In this document: positions 1-10,510 of the stretch, one piece after another | How positions within the stretch are numbered: the first letter of the stretch is position 1 | How the letters are laid out: every line of letters starts with the position of its first letter | Assembly: GCA_030278955.1 (NCBI GenBank) | Contig: JAOANR010000011.1 | Span: 31,500,403-31,564,402, forward strand | Reading direction: 5' to 3' | DNA from: Hygrophila difformis | Taxonomy: Eukaryota; Streptophyta; Magnoliopsida; Lamiales; Acanthaceae | Length of the DNA: 64,000 nt | The notes under the pieces: generated by a model | Told to the model about the DNA's origin: nothing | What the model saw: only the letters and a program-made list of their open reading frames with translations | Databases searched by the model: none | Program-made: the position numbers and the translations under genes

Positions 1-354
1 AATGGATTACTAATAATAAAAAATTTAAGGTTCTGGGCCTGAAATGAAATAATTTGAAAGGTTGGAGGCAAATTAATATAAAAATGACTGATTTTGGTAG
101 AGGACTAAATGGAACAAAATAAAAGTTTAGGACTGAATTGACAAAAGATAAAAGAAAAATGACTAATATTATGCTCACGTATCATGTTTAAATTAAAACT
201 CTTGCCACGTCAGCAATTAGAGCATAATTAGTGAACAAGGGACTGATTTGGACATAATTAGCATTTGTAGCTGTTTTGGTAATAAAGTAGAAAAAGGACT
301 AATTTGGATTTTTGAAAAAGAAAAAGGATATACTTTGCCTTTTTTTTCCTAGGT
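1..354. other. Unassigned AT-rich sequence
   Basis: No coding signal or repeat structure was recognised. Phrases of the type 'ggactaatttgg' recur, as they do around 17.5 kb, which suggests old dispersed repeat sequence. The recognisable MuDR transposase homology on the minus strand fades out at about 355. Confidence 0.4.
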
Positions 355-1705
355 AACTATTGTTGGCATCAATCCCACAAGCTGTCAACAAACATGCACC
401 ACTAACTCCTTTCAATCAATAACCTTCAAAACATATTACTGGTGTAGATCCCTCCCTGCAACTAGCTTTGCATGCGTATAAGCAAATATACAACCTATCA
501 AACCGTCTTTGACTATCTGATCCATCCATCTACTACCAGCTCAACAGACGACCGTGTATTACTTCTTTTGATCTCTTCAATATAGCTGAAAAGGAACTCA
601 TAATGTGTATGAGGTTTCCTTCAATTAATTCAAATGCCTTCCGCTTTGACTTTATCACCTGTTGTTGTTCAGAAATGTGGACTTTTAGGGATTTCATCGA
701 TTCAGTCCTAAACGCCTTCAAGTTTCTCTTCAGATCACATTCTGAATCCTGTCCATATACTCTCTGTCAGCCACGTTGATGTCATATTCTTGACATTGAA
801 ATTTCCTTACACTTCCTGTCCATATACTCTCTGTCAGCCACGTTGATGTCATATTCTTGACATTGAAATTTCCTTACACTTGTACTATCATTTTTCATTC
901 TGCCCATAGCCTTGTCTTATCATTTTTTTTAAACTTCACATTTCTTTTCTCATTAATTGCCATTAATTGGATGGCCAACTTGAGCTCCTCTTTGGTGTTA
1001 AAGATCATTCCAAGCATAACTTTGGATTGAAAATATTCAATGGATTAAATGTTTGACAGTTCAACCTATTTTATTCCTCCCTATTCGAATTCCTAGCAGT
1101 GTTCAATTCTTCATCACTCTCATTAACACAAGCATCATCTTCAGTAGCAGCCAACTCGTCATGCACAATACTACTACCTTCCTGCCCAACCTTCCCTTTC
1201 CCCTTCCTCTTTCTTGCCCCGGTCTGTGTCACTACTGCCTCCTCACTTTGACTGATAAACACATTCACTATTTCATCTTCTCAATATTCACTCTCACCCA
1301 TGTCGTATTTGTATTCATCGTCTGATTCACTAAAATCAGTAAGCCCATCATCTCCATCACTTCCAGAATCCAATTCACAGGCATCACCATTAATATCACC
1401 CTTCAGTACAATGCAAATAAAACACACTCTAACATTCTAACTTATCAATGGCATAAAACAACTGTTCATTCTTAGTTAGGATCCTCACCCCACTTCTATC
1501 TTTCAAATATAAATTAAACTCATCAGTTTTGACTTGAGTTTTCACAAATAACCTCATAAGTCATACCTCCAACACCTAATAGGCTCACTGGGACATGATC
1601 ATACTCCAATACTTAATAACTCGGCCTTCCTCAAAGTAAGCTCCTTGTTGTATTTTGTGCTCAAAGTGAAAGGCAATTGTAACTCGGTCATTGTCCGGCT
1701 CTGCC
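355..1705 (-). pseudogene. MuDR/MULE transposase, N-terminal part, decayed
   Basis: Reading the minus strand from about 1705 down, several broken frames line up in the order expected of a plant MuDR transposase. First comes an N-terminal stretch (VTIAFHFEHK...AYFEEGRV). Next is an acidic linker (SDGDDGLTDFSESDDEYKYD). Then comes the MuDR DNA-binding-type block (LGMIFNTKEELKLAIQLM, then NEKRNVKFKKNDKTRLWA). Last is the start of the transposase domain (SKRKAFELIEG, then FDRLYICLYACKASC and a GIDANN motif). At least five in-frame stops and several frameshifts separate these blocks, and homology ends just after GIDANN, so most of the catalytic domain is missing. The family mobilises DNA by cut-and-paste and makes 9-bp target duplications. 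No terminal inverted repeat was found here. Confidence is high for the family and low for the exact ends. Confidence 0.8.
748..881. repeat. 67-bp tandem duplication, two copies
   Basis: Positions 748-814 and 815-881 are the same 67-bp unit in direct tandem. It lies inside the decayed MuDR transposase, so it adds 67 bases (not a multiple of three) and is itself a frame-breaking lesion. By eye the two copies show no difference, so the duplication is recent relative to the rest of the pseudogene. Confidence 0.9.
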
Positions 1706-1943
1706 AAACCAAAAAAGAAAAAAAAAAAAAAACACACTTTTAAACAATTCATTCTAATACTTTTCTACAGTAAATTAAAAAACCCCGAACAATTTTTTTT
1801 TAAAAAAATATGTAGGACCTATATTTTTTGTTTCTTGTCAATTTCCAAACTTGGACCACAAAATAAATTCGACCCAAGTGAGTTCAACAACCATCTTTTC
1901 CATTCTTAAAAGCAAGACTACGCTTTCAAAGACAAAGGCATGC
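1706..1943. other. Unassigned, A-rich runs
   Basis: Contains an A-run at about 1711-1730 and T/A-runs at 1792-1809 but no coding signal. It may be upstream sequence of the MuDR fragment. It ends at the 17-bp target-site duplication of the LINE. Confidence 0.4.
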
Positions 1944-2268
1944 AACTTTCAGAAGCTATAAATTTGAACGAAGCAACTATTGATAAGAATTTGTGAGAAG
2001 ATATTAAATCAGCCTATAGTTGCAGTGGTGTTGATTTTGTGTTTTCAGTATGCTAATTTTTAGTGCTCATAGAATTGTCTACAGATGCTGATATTAAACT
2101 CATCGAACTTACGCTCACAGAATAGATTTTTGTGAGAAAGTTATTTTTAGAGAGTGCAGGGCCTTTGTCTCTAAAGTTTGAACCAGGGTCACAGTAGCTT
2201 GCTCAAATAGAGAGCGCAGGGCCTTTGGGCGAATTTCTTTTTTTTTTTTTTTCGCTAAAGATTGTTGG

Positions 2269-3585
2269 GTGGAGGGGGGCTCGACTTTAAGGGAGATGTT
2301 TCCTCGTATTTACGCTCTAGCTATCAATAAGGACGGTTGGATCTCAGAATACGGGTCGTGGGTTGGGTTCGAAGGGGAATGGTCTATCCAATTGAGAAGA
2401 CAATTATTTGATTGGGAGGTGGAGGTTTGGAAGGCTTTTTCAGACGTGATCGGAGGCCATAAGTTGTGTAAATACATGGAGGATCGGACTTGCTGGATAC
2501 TTGAAGGCAATGGAGGATTTTCAACAAAATCATGCTGGTACAAGGAGGACGGAGAACAGGATTTGGATGTGTCTCGGACTTGGAAGTGCATGTGGAAAAT
2601 GAAGTGTCCAATGAAGGTCAAGTTATTGATCTGGAAAATTATTGTAGAGGCATTACCTGTCCGAGACCTACTCGTCAGTAGAGGCTGCGTTTCTGCTTCG
2701 AATAATCTGTGTCCATGTTGCGAACAGGCGTGTGAGACATTGGATCATCTGTTTTGTACATGCGTGGTGGCCCAATCCTTATGGTATTATGGTGTAAGTC
2801 TGTTTGGAGTTGATTGGGTGATGCCCGGAAGAGTTGTCAACTTGTTGCCATGGTGGTGTGATGTTAAAATGAAAAAAGATGTCAAGGAGGTGTGGTTGGT
2901 TACAGGGGCGGTAATTTGCTGGACTATATGGAAAGTAAGAAATGGGGTGGTGTTTAAAGGTGAGCGGGTGGATATAAGGGCGGCGAAGGATGAATTAAGG
3001 TGGAGACTCGGCTTTTGGTGGAAGGCTACGGTAGATGACTTCGATCTAAGTGTGGGATGGTTGGATTCAACTTTCCCCGATAGTCTGAGGAGGTCTACAT
3101 AGTGGTGTAACAAGAGCTCTCGGGGTGGATTGGTCTGGATTCGACCTAGAAGGGGTCGGTGGAAGGTAAATACGGATGGCTCGTCGATAGGCAATCCCGG
3201 GCCGGCGGGGGTTGGGGGAGTGATTAGGGATGAACATGGGGAGGTTTTATTTATTCTGTCAGACTATATTGGTAATAAGGATTCCACAGAAGTTGAAATG
3301 ATTGCAATTAATCGTGTGTGCAAGGCTCTCATCAGGGACCAAGGCTTTCCGCTGAACAGATTAATCTCTGAGTGCGACAGTGTTAATGTGGTTAGATGGG
3401 TAAATTCTCCAGGTTTGGTGCCCAGACGCTTACACTACCTGTTGCCGCCTATATTGGAGGTGATCAATTTTGCTGGAGATGCTCGGGTACTACACATATT
3501 AAGAGAAAGGAACGAACTCGCGGACCATTGGGCGAGGCTTGGTGCGGCTGGACATGGCAGAATTGAAGAGTGGATCTGCAGCTGA
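2269..3585 (+). pseudogene. LINE ORF2 C-terminus: RVT zinc finger and RNase H, one in-frame stop
   Basis: Two open stretches (2269-3102 and 3130-3585) share one reading frame and are separated only by the TAG at 3100-3102. The first carries the zf-RVT domain found after reverse transcriptase in plant LINEs: a CPMKVKLLIWK start, then Cys/His residues in LCPCCEQACETLDHLFC. The second is a plant-type RNase H (RVT_3). Its four expected acidic residues are visible: D in NTDGSS, E in STEVEMIAI, D in ECDSVNVV and D in NELADHWAR. In intact LINEs this domain degrades the RNA of the RNA:DNA hybrid. Endonuclease and the reverse transcriptase core are absent because of 5' truncation. The upstream edge has no credible start codon, so this is a fragment rather than a gene. 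A single stop in otherwise clean frames suggests a fairly young copy. Confidence 0.85.
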
Positions 3586-4330
3586 CGATCGTTGTTGTCT
3601 GAAATAGGGGTGGCAAGGTTACAGCATATTATACTAGGGGCAGGAGGGGCGGACAGGGTGGAGGATTGGCTGTGAAGGAATCTCAATCTTGCTGTTGGAA
3701 GGGGTCCAGGGATGAATTTGTAATGGGCTTGAGATGCAGGGCAAAAGAAAAATAACAATAATAATATATATGTAACATATATATAATTTTTGCAGGAACT
3801 CAAGAAGCTGGGAGGAGAACAACTACACTGGAGTATTATGTTCAGACATCAGGGTGTAACTTCCAGAGTATAAATATTCCATTTTGTAGGCTGAGGCGGC
3901 TGCTGCGCTGATTGGGAGTCACACAATGGACAACAATAGATTGTTCAGGATGGTGTTTGCAAATATGAGCCACAAATGACCTGGTTGCTGATGCTCTACG
4001 AAATCCATGGATGAGGATTGCGGGTACTGATGCTCTACGAGTTCCATGATGCTCTACAAGTGATAAATTACCTGGCAGGATGGTGCTGGAATATTGATTA
4101 GCAAGCTGACAAATTCCCTGGTGAGAACTGAGATTTTAAGATTATGTGATGTGAGCATAAGGGATGATCATTTTGGCATTCTCCGACTTGCTTAAATTGC
4201 ATACGAAACCTGCATCTTTCATTCCATTGCATCGAAAATTATAAGGGCTCTAGGTTATACCAGAATCCCAAACGTCCTCAAATATCACCTACTAAGCTAA
4301 TTTTGATCCCGATTGAGTGGCCATACTCTC

Positions 4331-4481
4331 TTCATTTCATTCTATACATGAACCATGTGCATGCTTCTTGTTTTTGCCTTAAAATTCCCTGGTGCAGGTA
4401 CCTGAACCTTAAAATTCTCTTCATTTCATTCTATACCTGCACCATTTGCATGCTTCTTGTTTTGCCTTAAATTCCCTGGTT
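4331..4481. repeat. Imperfect 89-bp tandem duplication in LINE 3' region
   Basis: A segment starting TTCATTTCATTCTATAC at 4331 recurs 89 bases later at 4420. Both copies run through GCATGCTTCTTG to a TTCCCTGG end, with a few substitutions and small indels. No function is evident. Confidence 0.7.
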
Positions 4482-4653
4482 TTAGGGAGGTGCATGAACC
4501 ACCTCGGTTTTCTCATATTTAGATTTCTGACGCTGTTATTACTTGGTATGGGGAACTTCAGCGAGATTGGATCGTTTTCGAAAATGGGTGAATGCGAGTA
4601 TATCAGTCTGAGAGTGGGAGGCTATTTAGAATGGTAGTTATTTACTGGGAAAT

Positions 4654-4763
4654 AAAGAAGGAAAAAGAAGGAAAAGAAATAGAAAAAGGAAAAAAGAAAA
4701 AAAAAAGAAAAGAAAAAGAAAAGAGAAGATTATTTTATTTGCGGTAGAAAAAAAAAAAAGAAA
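4654..4763. repeat. Purine-rich (A/G) simple-sequence tract
   Basis: About 110 bases made almost only of A and G (AAAGAAGG- and AAAAGAAA-type units), within the 3' region of the LINE. Likely an expanded internal A-rich tract. Confidence 0.8.
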
Positions 4764-4985
4764 CAAGGAAATTGAGTCTCTGTGGCATATTTAAGATAAG
4801 GAGTTGGCTAATTGAGAAGAAAGGGTTGAGTATGTTGCATATTGAGCCATAGTTGTAGGCTATCAGTTTTTTCTCTTGATGCATGAATTGGATCTCTCTG
4901 TGTTGTGTCTATTTTTGTGCTAAATGTCAGGGATTGTTATGAGCAGTTAAAGTTGGTTCCTCATCTCTCATTAGTCGGGCACCCA

Positions 4986-5077
4986 CTTCCCTACCTCTAG
5001 CCATTCACCTTCTTCCCTTTTTCTTTTGCCGCTTCCCTACCTCTAGCCATTCACCTTCTTCCCTTTTTCTTTTGCCG
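4986..5077. repeat. 46-bp tandem duplication in LINE 3' region
   Basis: The unit CTTCCCTACCTCTAGCCATT... (46 bp, ending in CTTTTGCCG) occurs twice back to back at 4986-5031 and 5032-5077, without visible differences. Confidence 0.85.
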
Positions 5078-5501
5078 CGCCCCCAATTCTTACTTCTAGC
5101 TTGTCCCTGTTATAACTATCCTAGCCCTATGGTTTCAATGTAGTGATTGTGAATGATATTTGCAGGGGAGATATGTTTTTAAGCAAGTTTGTGGGTTTGT
5201 CACTTATGTCACCATTGGAGAGTCCCATTGCCTTATATATCTGGAGAACATTACATGGAATTCTGTGAAGTGGAAATTCTGCTCAGTATATTTTGGTCAT
5301 TGATAGTCTATTGATTGAGTTGATGCGGTAAGGATAGGTCTGAGCAGGTGCCTTGAATTTCATAATTGGATGATGGATTTGGCGAGTAGATCAATGTACT
5401 TGAGCAAGATCTGTAGCTTGCTTCTATTGTTGTACTAAACTCTTTGCCATTATGCTTAATGGAACAATCTTTATCCTCAAAAAAAACTTTCAGAAGCTAT
5501 A

Positions 5502-6191
5502 TTTAAAGTGCAACTTGCAAACACCCGAAAATCGCCCATTATTTAAGGACTTTCACAAACCCCAACTCCGTATGTAATAACACACAAAGACCCATCCCAT
5601 ACTAGCCTATTTTTCAAAACCGAGCAACACATGAGAAACCCACCCGCACAGCCAAATTTTAGAAAACAAGTGCGAAAACTTACCCTAATCTTGACGGGCC
5701 GGAAAAAAACCAATATGTACCACAACTTTTTTCGTGTGTTTCTCAAATGGTCTCATAATTGTGCACTTCACTTAATCCATCAAATATATTTGCTAATCCT
5801 CGCCCAAATGATCCCATCCATTCTCCTCTTCGGCCCTCAATGTTGAGCTACATATTCCCATTATCCTCGCTTTCTTGTCGAAATTTCGAGATGTGAGGCG
5901 GGATTAGGGTTTACGAAGTGGGAAATTATTTCACTAGGATTGGGGAGTAGATTCGATTAATTAGTGGCCTCGATTGGGAGTGGGTTACTCCCTTAACAAA
6001 TATGGTCAGGCCAACTCGGACACTCCAGATAGCTTATTTGGAACTCCATGAATGTGTGCATGTGTTGACTATTCAAATTTGCCCATCGTGTCTGGTAAAC
6101 CCTTGCGTAAAAAACATAAGAAAATAACTGATTTGAAATTTTTGTAGGTGACTAAATTTAATTTTTTTCCCATGTAAAATACTTGAATCAC
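5502..6191. other. Unassigned sequence between LINE and MITE
   Basis: No coding region, repeat or RNA gene was recognised. A moderately GC-rich patch near 5860-6000 could be old 5' flanking sequence of a gene or DNA element, but nothing supports a specific call. Confidence 0.3.
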
Positions 6192-6415
6192 CCTATACTC
6201 AAGGTTTTAAATATCGGTTTCGGTATCTATATCGAATATATAAATTTAGAAAAATTTCGAAGATATTTGAAATTTCGGGGAAATTTCAGAGATATTTATA
6301 ATTTTTTGAGAAAACTAATTCGAGTTTCTAAGATGATGAAAATGAAGATATTTCAAACTTTCTCATATCTGTTGCTATATAAATTAGGAATATGCTAACA
6401 ATATTCATTTAATGA

Positions 6416-7896
6416 TGTAACACCCCGGTTTTTCCGACTCGCGGGTGTTACCGCCACACCTCCCAAATAAGACTCGATCTGACACATCGGGCTTATTCAG
6501 GAGATGCTAAGGCTAACGAGTATACCAATTATTCATTTTCAACAACAATACTTAAAAACAACAAATATAATATTTTATTAAATAAACATCGTTTCTCAAA
6601 ATAATATACAGTGTAGGGAGAGTAATAATTTTTGAGTTTATACAAAAGATACCAAAATCACAACGCAGCATTGTCAAAAGTCCGATATCTTCCAAAACTA
6701 ATAAAAAGTTTTTTTGTGCACAAAATATGCAGGTGTAGTGCTCCCTTCCCCTGTCAGTCTTTAATCTTAACCTGGAAGGAAAAAGAATGAAGAAAGAAGG
6801 ATTATCAGCGATGGATTCGCTGGTAAGTTCCCTATACTCGAAATCAACGAACAACCAACCAATTATAAACAGAACAAGGGTACTTTCAGATCAACAACCA
6901 AGAACTCAACAATGTGAACAACACAATAAGGGTTCTCTCATATCAATATCCAGCAATTCGACAATATAAATATTAATGTCGGGAGCAACCCAAAATCTCA
7001 ACAGGGGCAACTGCCCAGATATAATTAACCATCTCAACGGTTGCATGCATGTTAGAGAGATCCAGAATGAACCTCACAATACTAGTATCGTGACTAAATA
7101 GCGGGTCTCGCCCGGGTTGGTGTAGATCGGGGGTAACTCTCTATGGCATTTTCCAGCGTCTACTGCATACGGGCCGTCACATGGCAAGTCAACCTCAATC
7201 ATGTTTGTTATCTATTAATCAATAGATAATTACCCTTTAAGGGCGCCCGCAGGCCAAAGAGTCAACAACAAGATGGATTACCTCACCAGGTTCAACAAAG
7301 ATCAACAATGAATTGGTCTCACTCATATTATGCCATAAACCCCTCGGCGGGATGGCTATAACCTATGTTGCCGTACTTAGGACATATATTCAAAGGGTTA
7401 TTTATACAGCAAGTTCTACGTAAATCAAAGGCAATTGGAACGACGTCAAAGGAAATATGTGATGGAAGCAAATGCAGCAGGAATCAACAAGGCTAACAAA
7501 TAAAACAATGATCAAGGAACGAACGATCGATAACGGATAACGTGGCCAATAAGAAATAATAAAAACCTACTACTAGTAGGGCAAGAACGAAAATAAATTG
7601 TCAACTACTAAAGCAGGAACAAAAATAAAGGCCTACGACTAAGACAAACAAACAAAATAAATGAGCAAAGCGAATAAATGAAAGCAAATAAAATAACAAG
7701 AGCGGAAAACATAGGGGAACTTAACATAAGAGTATAGGAAACTTACTCTACCGCAATCCGCAAAATACTAAACTACCACCAACTCGCCTAGCAGAGCCTC
7801 AGCGCTTTCCCAGCTACTACTCTGCTACCAAAGTTTAAACTAAGGTCCTCCTTTAAAAGAAAGACCGAGGCTGGGGCGACGCAAATACATCACCCC

Positions 7897-7940
<44 letters not shown>

Positions 7941-8463
7941 CTTAAAAAAAATACTTAAGCTTACCTAACCTATAAGGAAGGTTGTAAGCTTGTAAATAAA
8001 CTGACAATGAGAACCACTGATGCCTCTGCATATATATAAGCGTGAGAAGAGTCCTCAAATGAATTCTTACCGATGTGGGACAACAGCTATTCTAGTGGGA
8101 ACACTATGGTTTAGCCTCCATTGTTATAGATAGCATGACTACGTCATCATGGCTTTAGTTATATAAATTAATATTGATTTTTTTATATAAAATAATGTTA
8201 ATAGACGTTAAAAAAATAAAAATTAATAGTGCTAGTAATAAGCTTGGCAATCGTGCAGCCAAAAAAATAAGTTGACAGTCAACATTTCTTTATACATAAG
8301 TACTCATAATTAGAATTTAATAATCATATACATAAGTACTCATAATAATGTTTAATTGACAAATTAAAATTTCTTTATAAATAAATAATTTATAATACAA
8401 CACCTTAGTAAAATTTTGTCAACTTTAAAAATAAAATAATTCCTCAAAATTAATAATGAGAAT
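6416..8463 (-). repeat. 3' LTR of the deleted gypsy element, U3 start missing
   Basis: Collinear with the right LTR but stops at 8463, where the right LTR continues for about 75 more bases to its GGGATGTTACA end. The missing piece would be the first bases of U3. The LTR also has a ~25-bp indel relative to its partner near 8290. A run of AAT repeats lies at about 7897-7936. Confidence 0.85.
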
Positions 8464-8610
8464 TCTACCCCCTTAAGAAATGACTTCGTCCCCGAAGTCA
8501 CAGTATTTGTTCTCTAAAATTGAGGTAAGTAGTTACCAAAGACAAAATAAAATCGTACCATCCCGAGAGCAAAGTGATAACGTATGGTGGAGTGTTACAT
8601 CCTCCCCCAC
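8464..8610 (-). promoter_or_regulatory. Two polypurine-tract-like sites before the 3' LTR
   Basis: On the minus strand, CTTAAGGGGGTAGA (8464-8477) abuts the truncated LTR and follows GACTTCGGGGACGAAGTC, a motif commonly seen just before the 3' LTR of plant gypsy elements. About 130 bases further inside, GTGGGGGAGGA followed by TGTAACACTCC (about 8590-8612) looks like a second tract joined to an LTR-type TG end. This may record recombination between two elements. Confidence 0.5.
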
Positions 8611-8890
8611 TTAGGATTCTAGGTATGCCCAACTAAGTCGTTCTCGGGGAAGATTTCTTGATACTTTGTTACATCTCAGCTTCCATTTCCCAGGTTTGCT
8701 CTTCAGTGCCATGGTTCGACCAAATAACTCTAACTAGGTGTGCCGTCTTCTTCTTCATTTTTCGTTCCTTGGTGTCGATGATCCAAAGGGGTTTCTCTTC
8801 AGAAATGAGATCTTCAACCAAAATTATGGTACGTTGGGTCGTGATCGTACTTTCGCAGTTGTGAGATGTGGAAAACTTCATGTATTGGGC
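8605..8890 (-). pseudogene. gypsy pol C-terminus with chromodomain, fragment
   Basis: The minus-strand ORF at 8669-8881 contains the C-terminal chromodomain pattern of plant chromoviruses: LVRVIWSNHGTEEQTWEMEAEM resembles the usual (V)KV.W..H...E.TWE.E..M pattern. The usual tail follows after a stop at the AEM/QSIKKS boundary. Chromodomains on gypsy integrases are thought to steer integration toward histone-marked chromatin. Upstream sequence no longer resembles integrase, so only the last ~75 residues survive. The adjacent polypurine tract and LTR place it correctly at the 3' end of the element. Confidence 0.65.
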
Positions 8891-9093
8891 TCAATGCTCG
8901 TGGTACAGCAAGGTTGTGGGCAAGGTTAACACACAACACTGAATAATGAAAATTTTAGGAAAATGGATTTTATGAAAATTTTCAGTTTCAAAATATTTGT
9001 TTCCAAACTTGTTCCACGAATCCATTCTTTTACCATTGGCATATTATGATCGAGGACTCCTCATTTCGCTTGGGCCCTTATGTCCACAAGCCA

Positions 9094-9455
9094 CAATATG
9101 ACTGCAGCGGCCTCTATACAGACACACTCCCTAGCCCTAGATAACCTATTCGGATACATCCAGGAGTATAGACACATACATCATTCACTAATGATTGCAG
9201 CAGCCTCTATACAGACACACTCCGGAGCCCCAGATAACCCATACGGATACATTTAGGAGTATAGACACATACATCAATATGACTACAACGGCCTCTATAC
9301 AGACCCACTCCGAAGCCCTAGATAACCCATACGGATACATCCGGGAGTATAGACACATACATCGATATGAGTGCAGCGGCCTCTATACAGACCCACTTCG
9401 GAGCCCCAGATGAACCATACGAATACATCTAGGAGTATAGACACATACGTCATTC
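9094..9455. repeat. Four-copy tandem array, period 88-93 bp
   Basis: The word GCAGCGGCCTCTATACAGAC recurs, with variants, at about 9104, 9197, 9285 and 9373. Each copy is followed by ACTCC...GCCC and GATAACCCATACGGATACAT, then by GGAGTATAGACACATAC. Spacings are 93, 88 and 88 bp. The array lies in the internal non-coding region of the deleted gypsy element. It gives short spurious ORFs on both strands. Confidence 0.85.
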
Positions 9456-10490
9456 TACAACATAATGCCATTTTGGCTACGAGAGGGGGCGGCCCAACGG
9501 GCTCCACCAAGTGCACTTACCCTCAAGAAGATTATAACAAGGCGTCCTTCTCGATCTTTTAGCACAATGGTTTAAAAATTTCTTTTCCGAAAAAAGATGA
9601 TTTCCGATCATAGTTCAACCATTTCAAAGGAGAGTCATTTCGCAAAACACTATGTCGCAGTTTACGCCAAAATTAATTTAAAAATACATGCACCATTCAA
9701 TGAATTTTGGACTGAAGATGACAAGTAATACTACAACAAGATTTCAACATAGAGGGAACAAATTTATTTTTGCACTTTTTTAAAATAAAGACCGGAAACA
9801 GTTCGAAAATCGACATCTTTGTAGCAAAGAGAACAAGTAATACTACAACAAGATTTCAACAAGTCATGCTTTCATTTCAACAGTTGTTAAAAATACGAAA
9901 TCATACTCAAAAATACTGAAATCTTTATAGCAAGTAGATAACATGTAGAGACCATTTTCTAAGAAGAAACCTTTTTAAGTTGAGCACTACAACTCGTCCC
10001 AAAATGAAGATTTCAGAAAATCCTACTTAACTTCTAATTCACTAACAGTGAACAAACGACCAACAGTGGGTCACAAATCCATAACTTATTCACGAGTGGA
10101 CAAAAAATCACCAAATTTGATAGGGATAGTCTTAACATAATTTTGAACATTTCTTATGGAGGAACGCTTGGCAGGAAATAAATTTATCATAGTAAAAAAT
10201 GATCTGTACTCTCTTCTTTTTCCCAAACTTCGTGTCAGGCTGTCAATTCCAAGACTTCGTGTCCCAGTTCCGCATTCTCAGAATCAAACTAGTCAGTGCT
10301 ACTATCGTTTGGCATGAATCATTTAGGGAGGTCATTTTTCTACAATATTTAAATACCGAGCACAGACCTAACTACCCAAATAACCCCAGTGTCATGCATT
10401 ACAATTTATGCAAAAATTAAAAGTATAGAATGCCTAGGAAGATGTCCTTATTTAAAAATTCTTTTCTAGAAGTGACTTTTGAAAATTAGT

Positions 10491-10507
10491 TGGATGCTCT
10501 GATACCA
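10491..10507 (-). promoter_or_regulatory. Primer-binding site (initiator Met tRNA)
   Basis: On the minus strand the site reads TGGTATCAGAGCATCCA, complementary to the 3' end of plant initiator methionine tRNA. It begins three bases after the end of the LTR at 10511. It fixes the element's orientation. Confidence 0.9.
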
Positions 10508-10510
10508 CTC

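Larger units (their letters stand above)
1961..5484 (+). mobile_element. 5'-truncated LINE retrotransposon with 17-bp TSD
   Basis: The same 17 bases, AACTTTCAGAAGCTATA, lie at 1944-1960 and at 5485-5501. The copy at the right follows a short A-run after TTATCCTC. This is the signature of target-primed reverse transcription of a LINE on the plus strand. The element is about 3.5 kb and keeps only the 3' end of ORF2 (zinc-knuckle and RNase H) plus an unusually long 3' region of about 1.9 kb. Its 3' terminus resembles that of the LINE at 56986-57855 (minus), and their RNase H domains are close, so they appear to be one family. The first 300 bases after the left TSD and the T-run at 2239-2252 are not recognisable LINE coding sequence and could be a rearranged 5' junction. 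Confidence 0.85.

Noticed and set aside
1053..1325. Plus-strand 90-codon ORF
   Set aside because: It is the antisense shadow of the MuDR transposase acidic linker on the minus strand.
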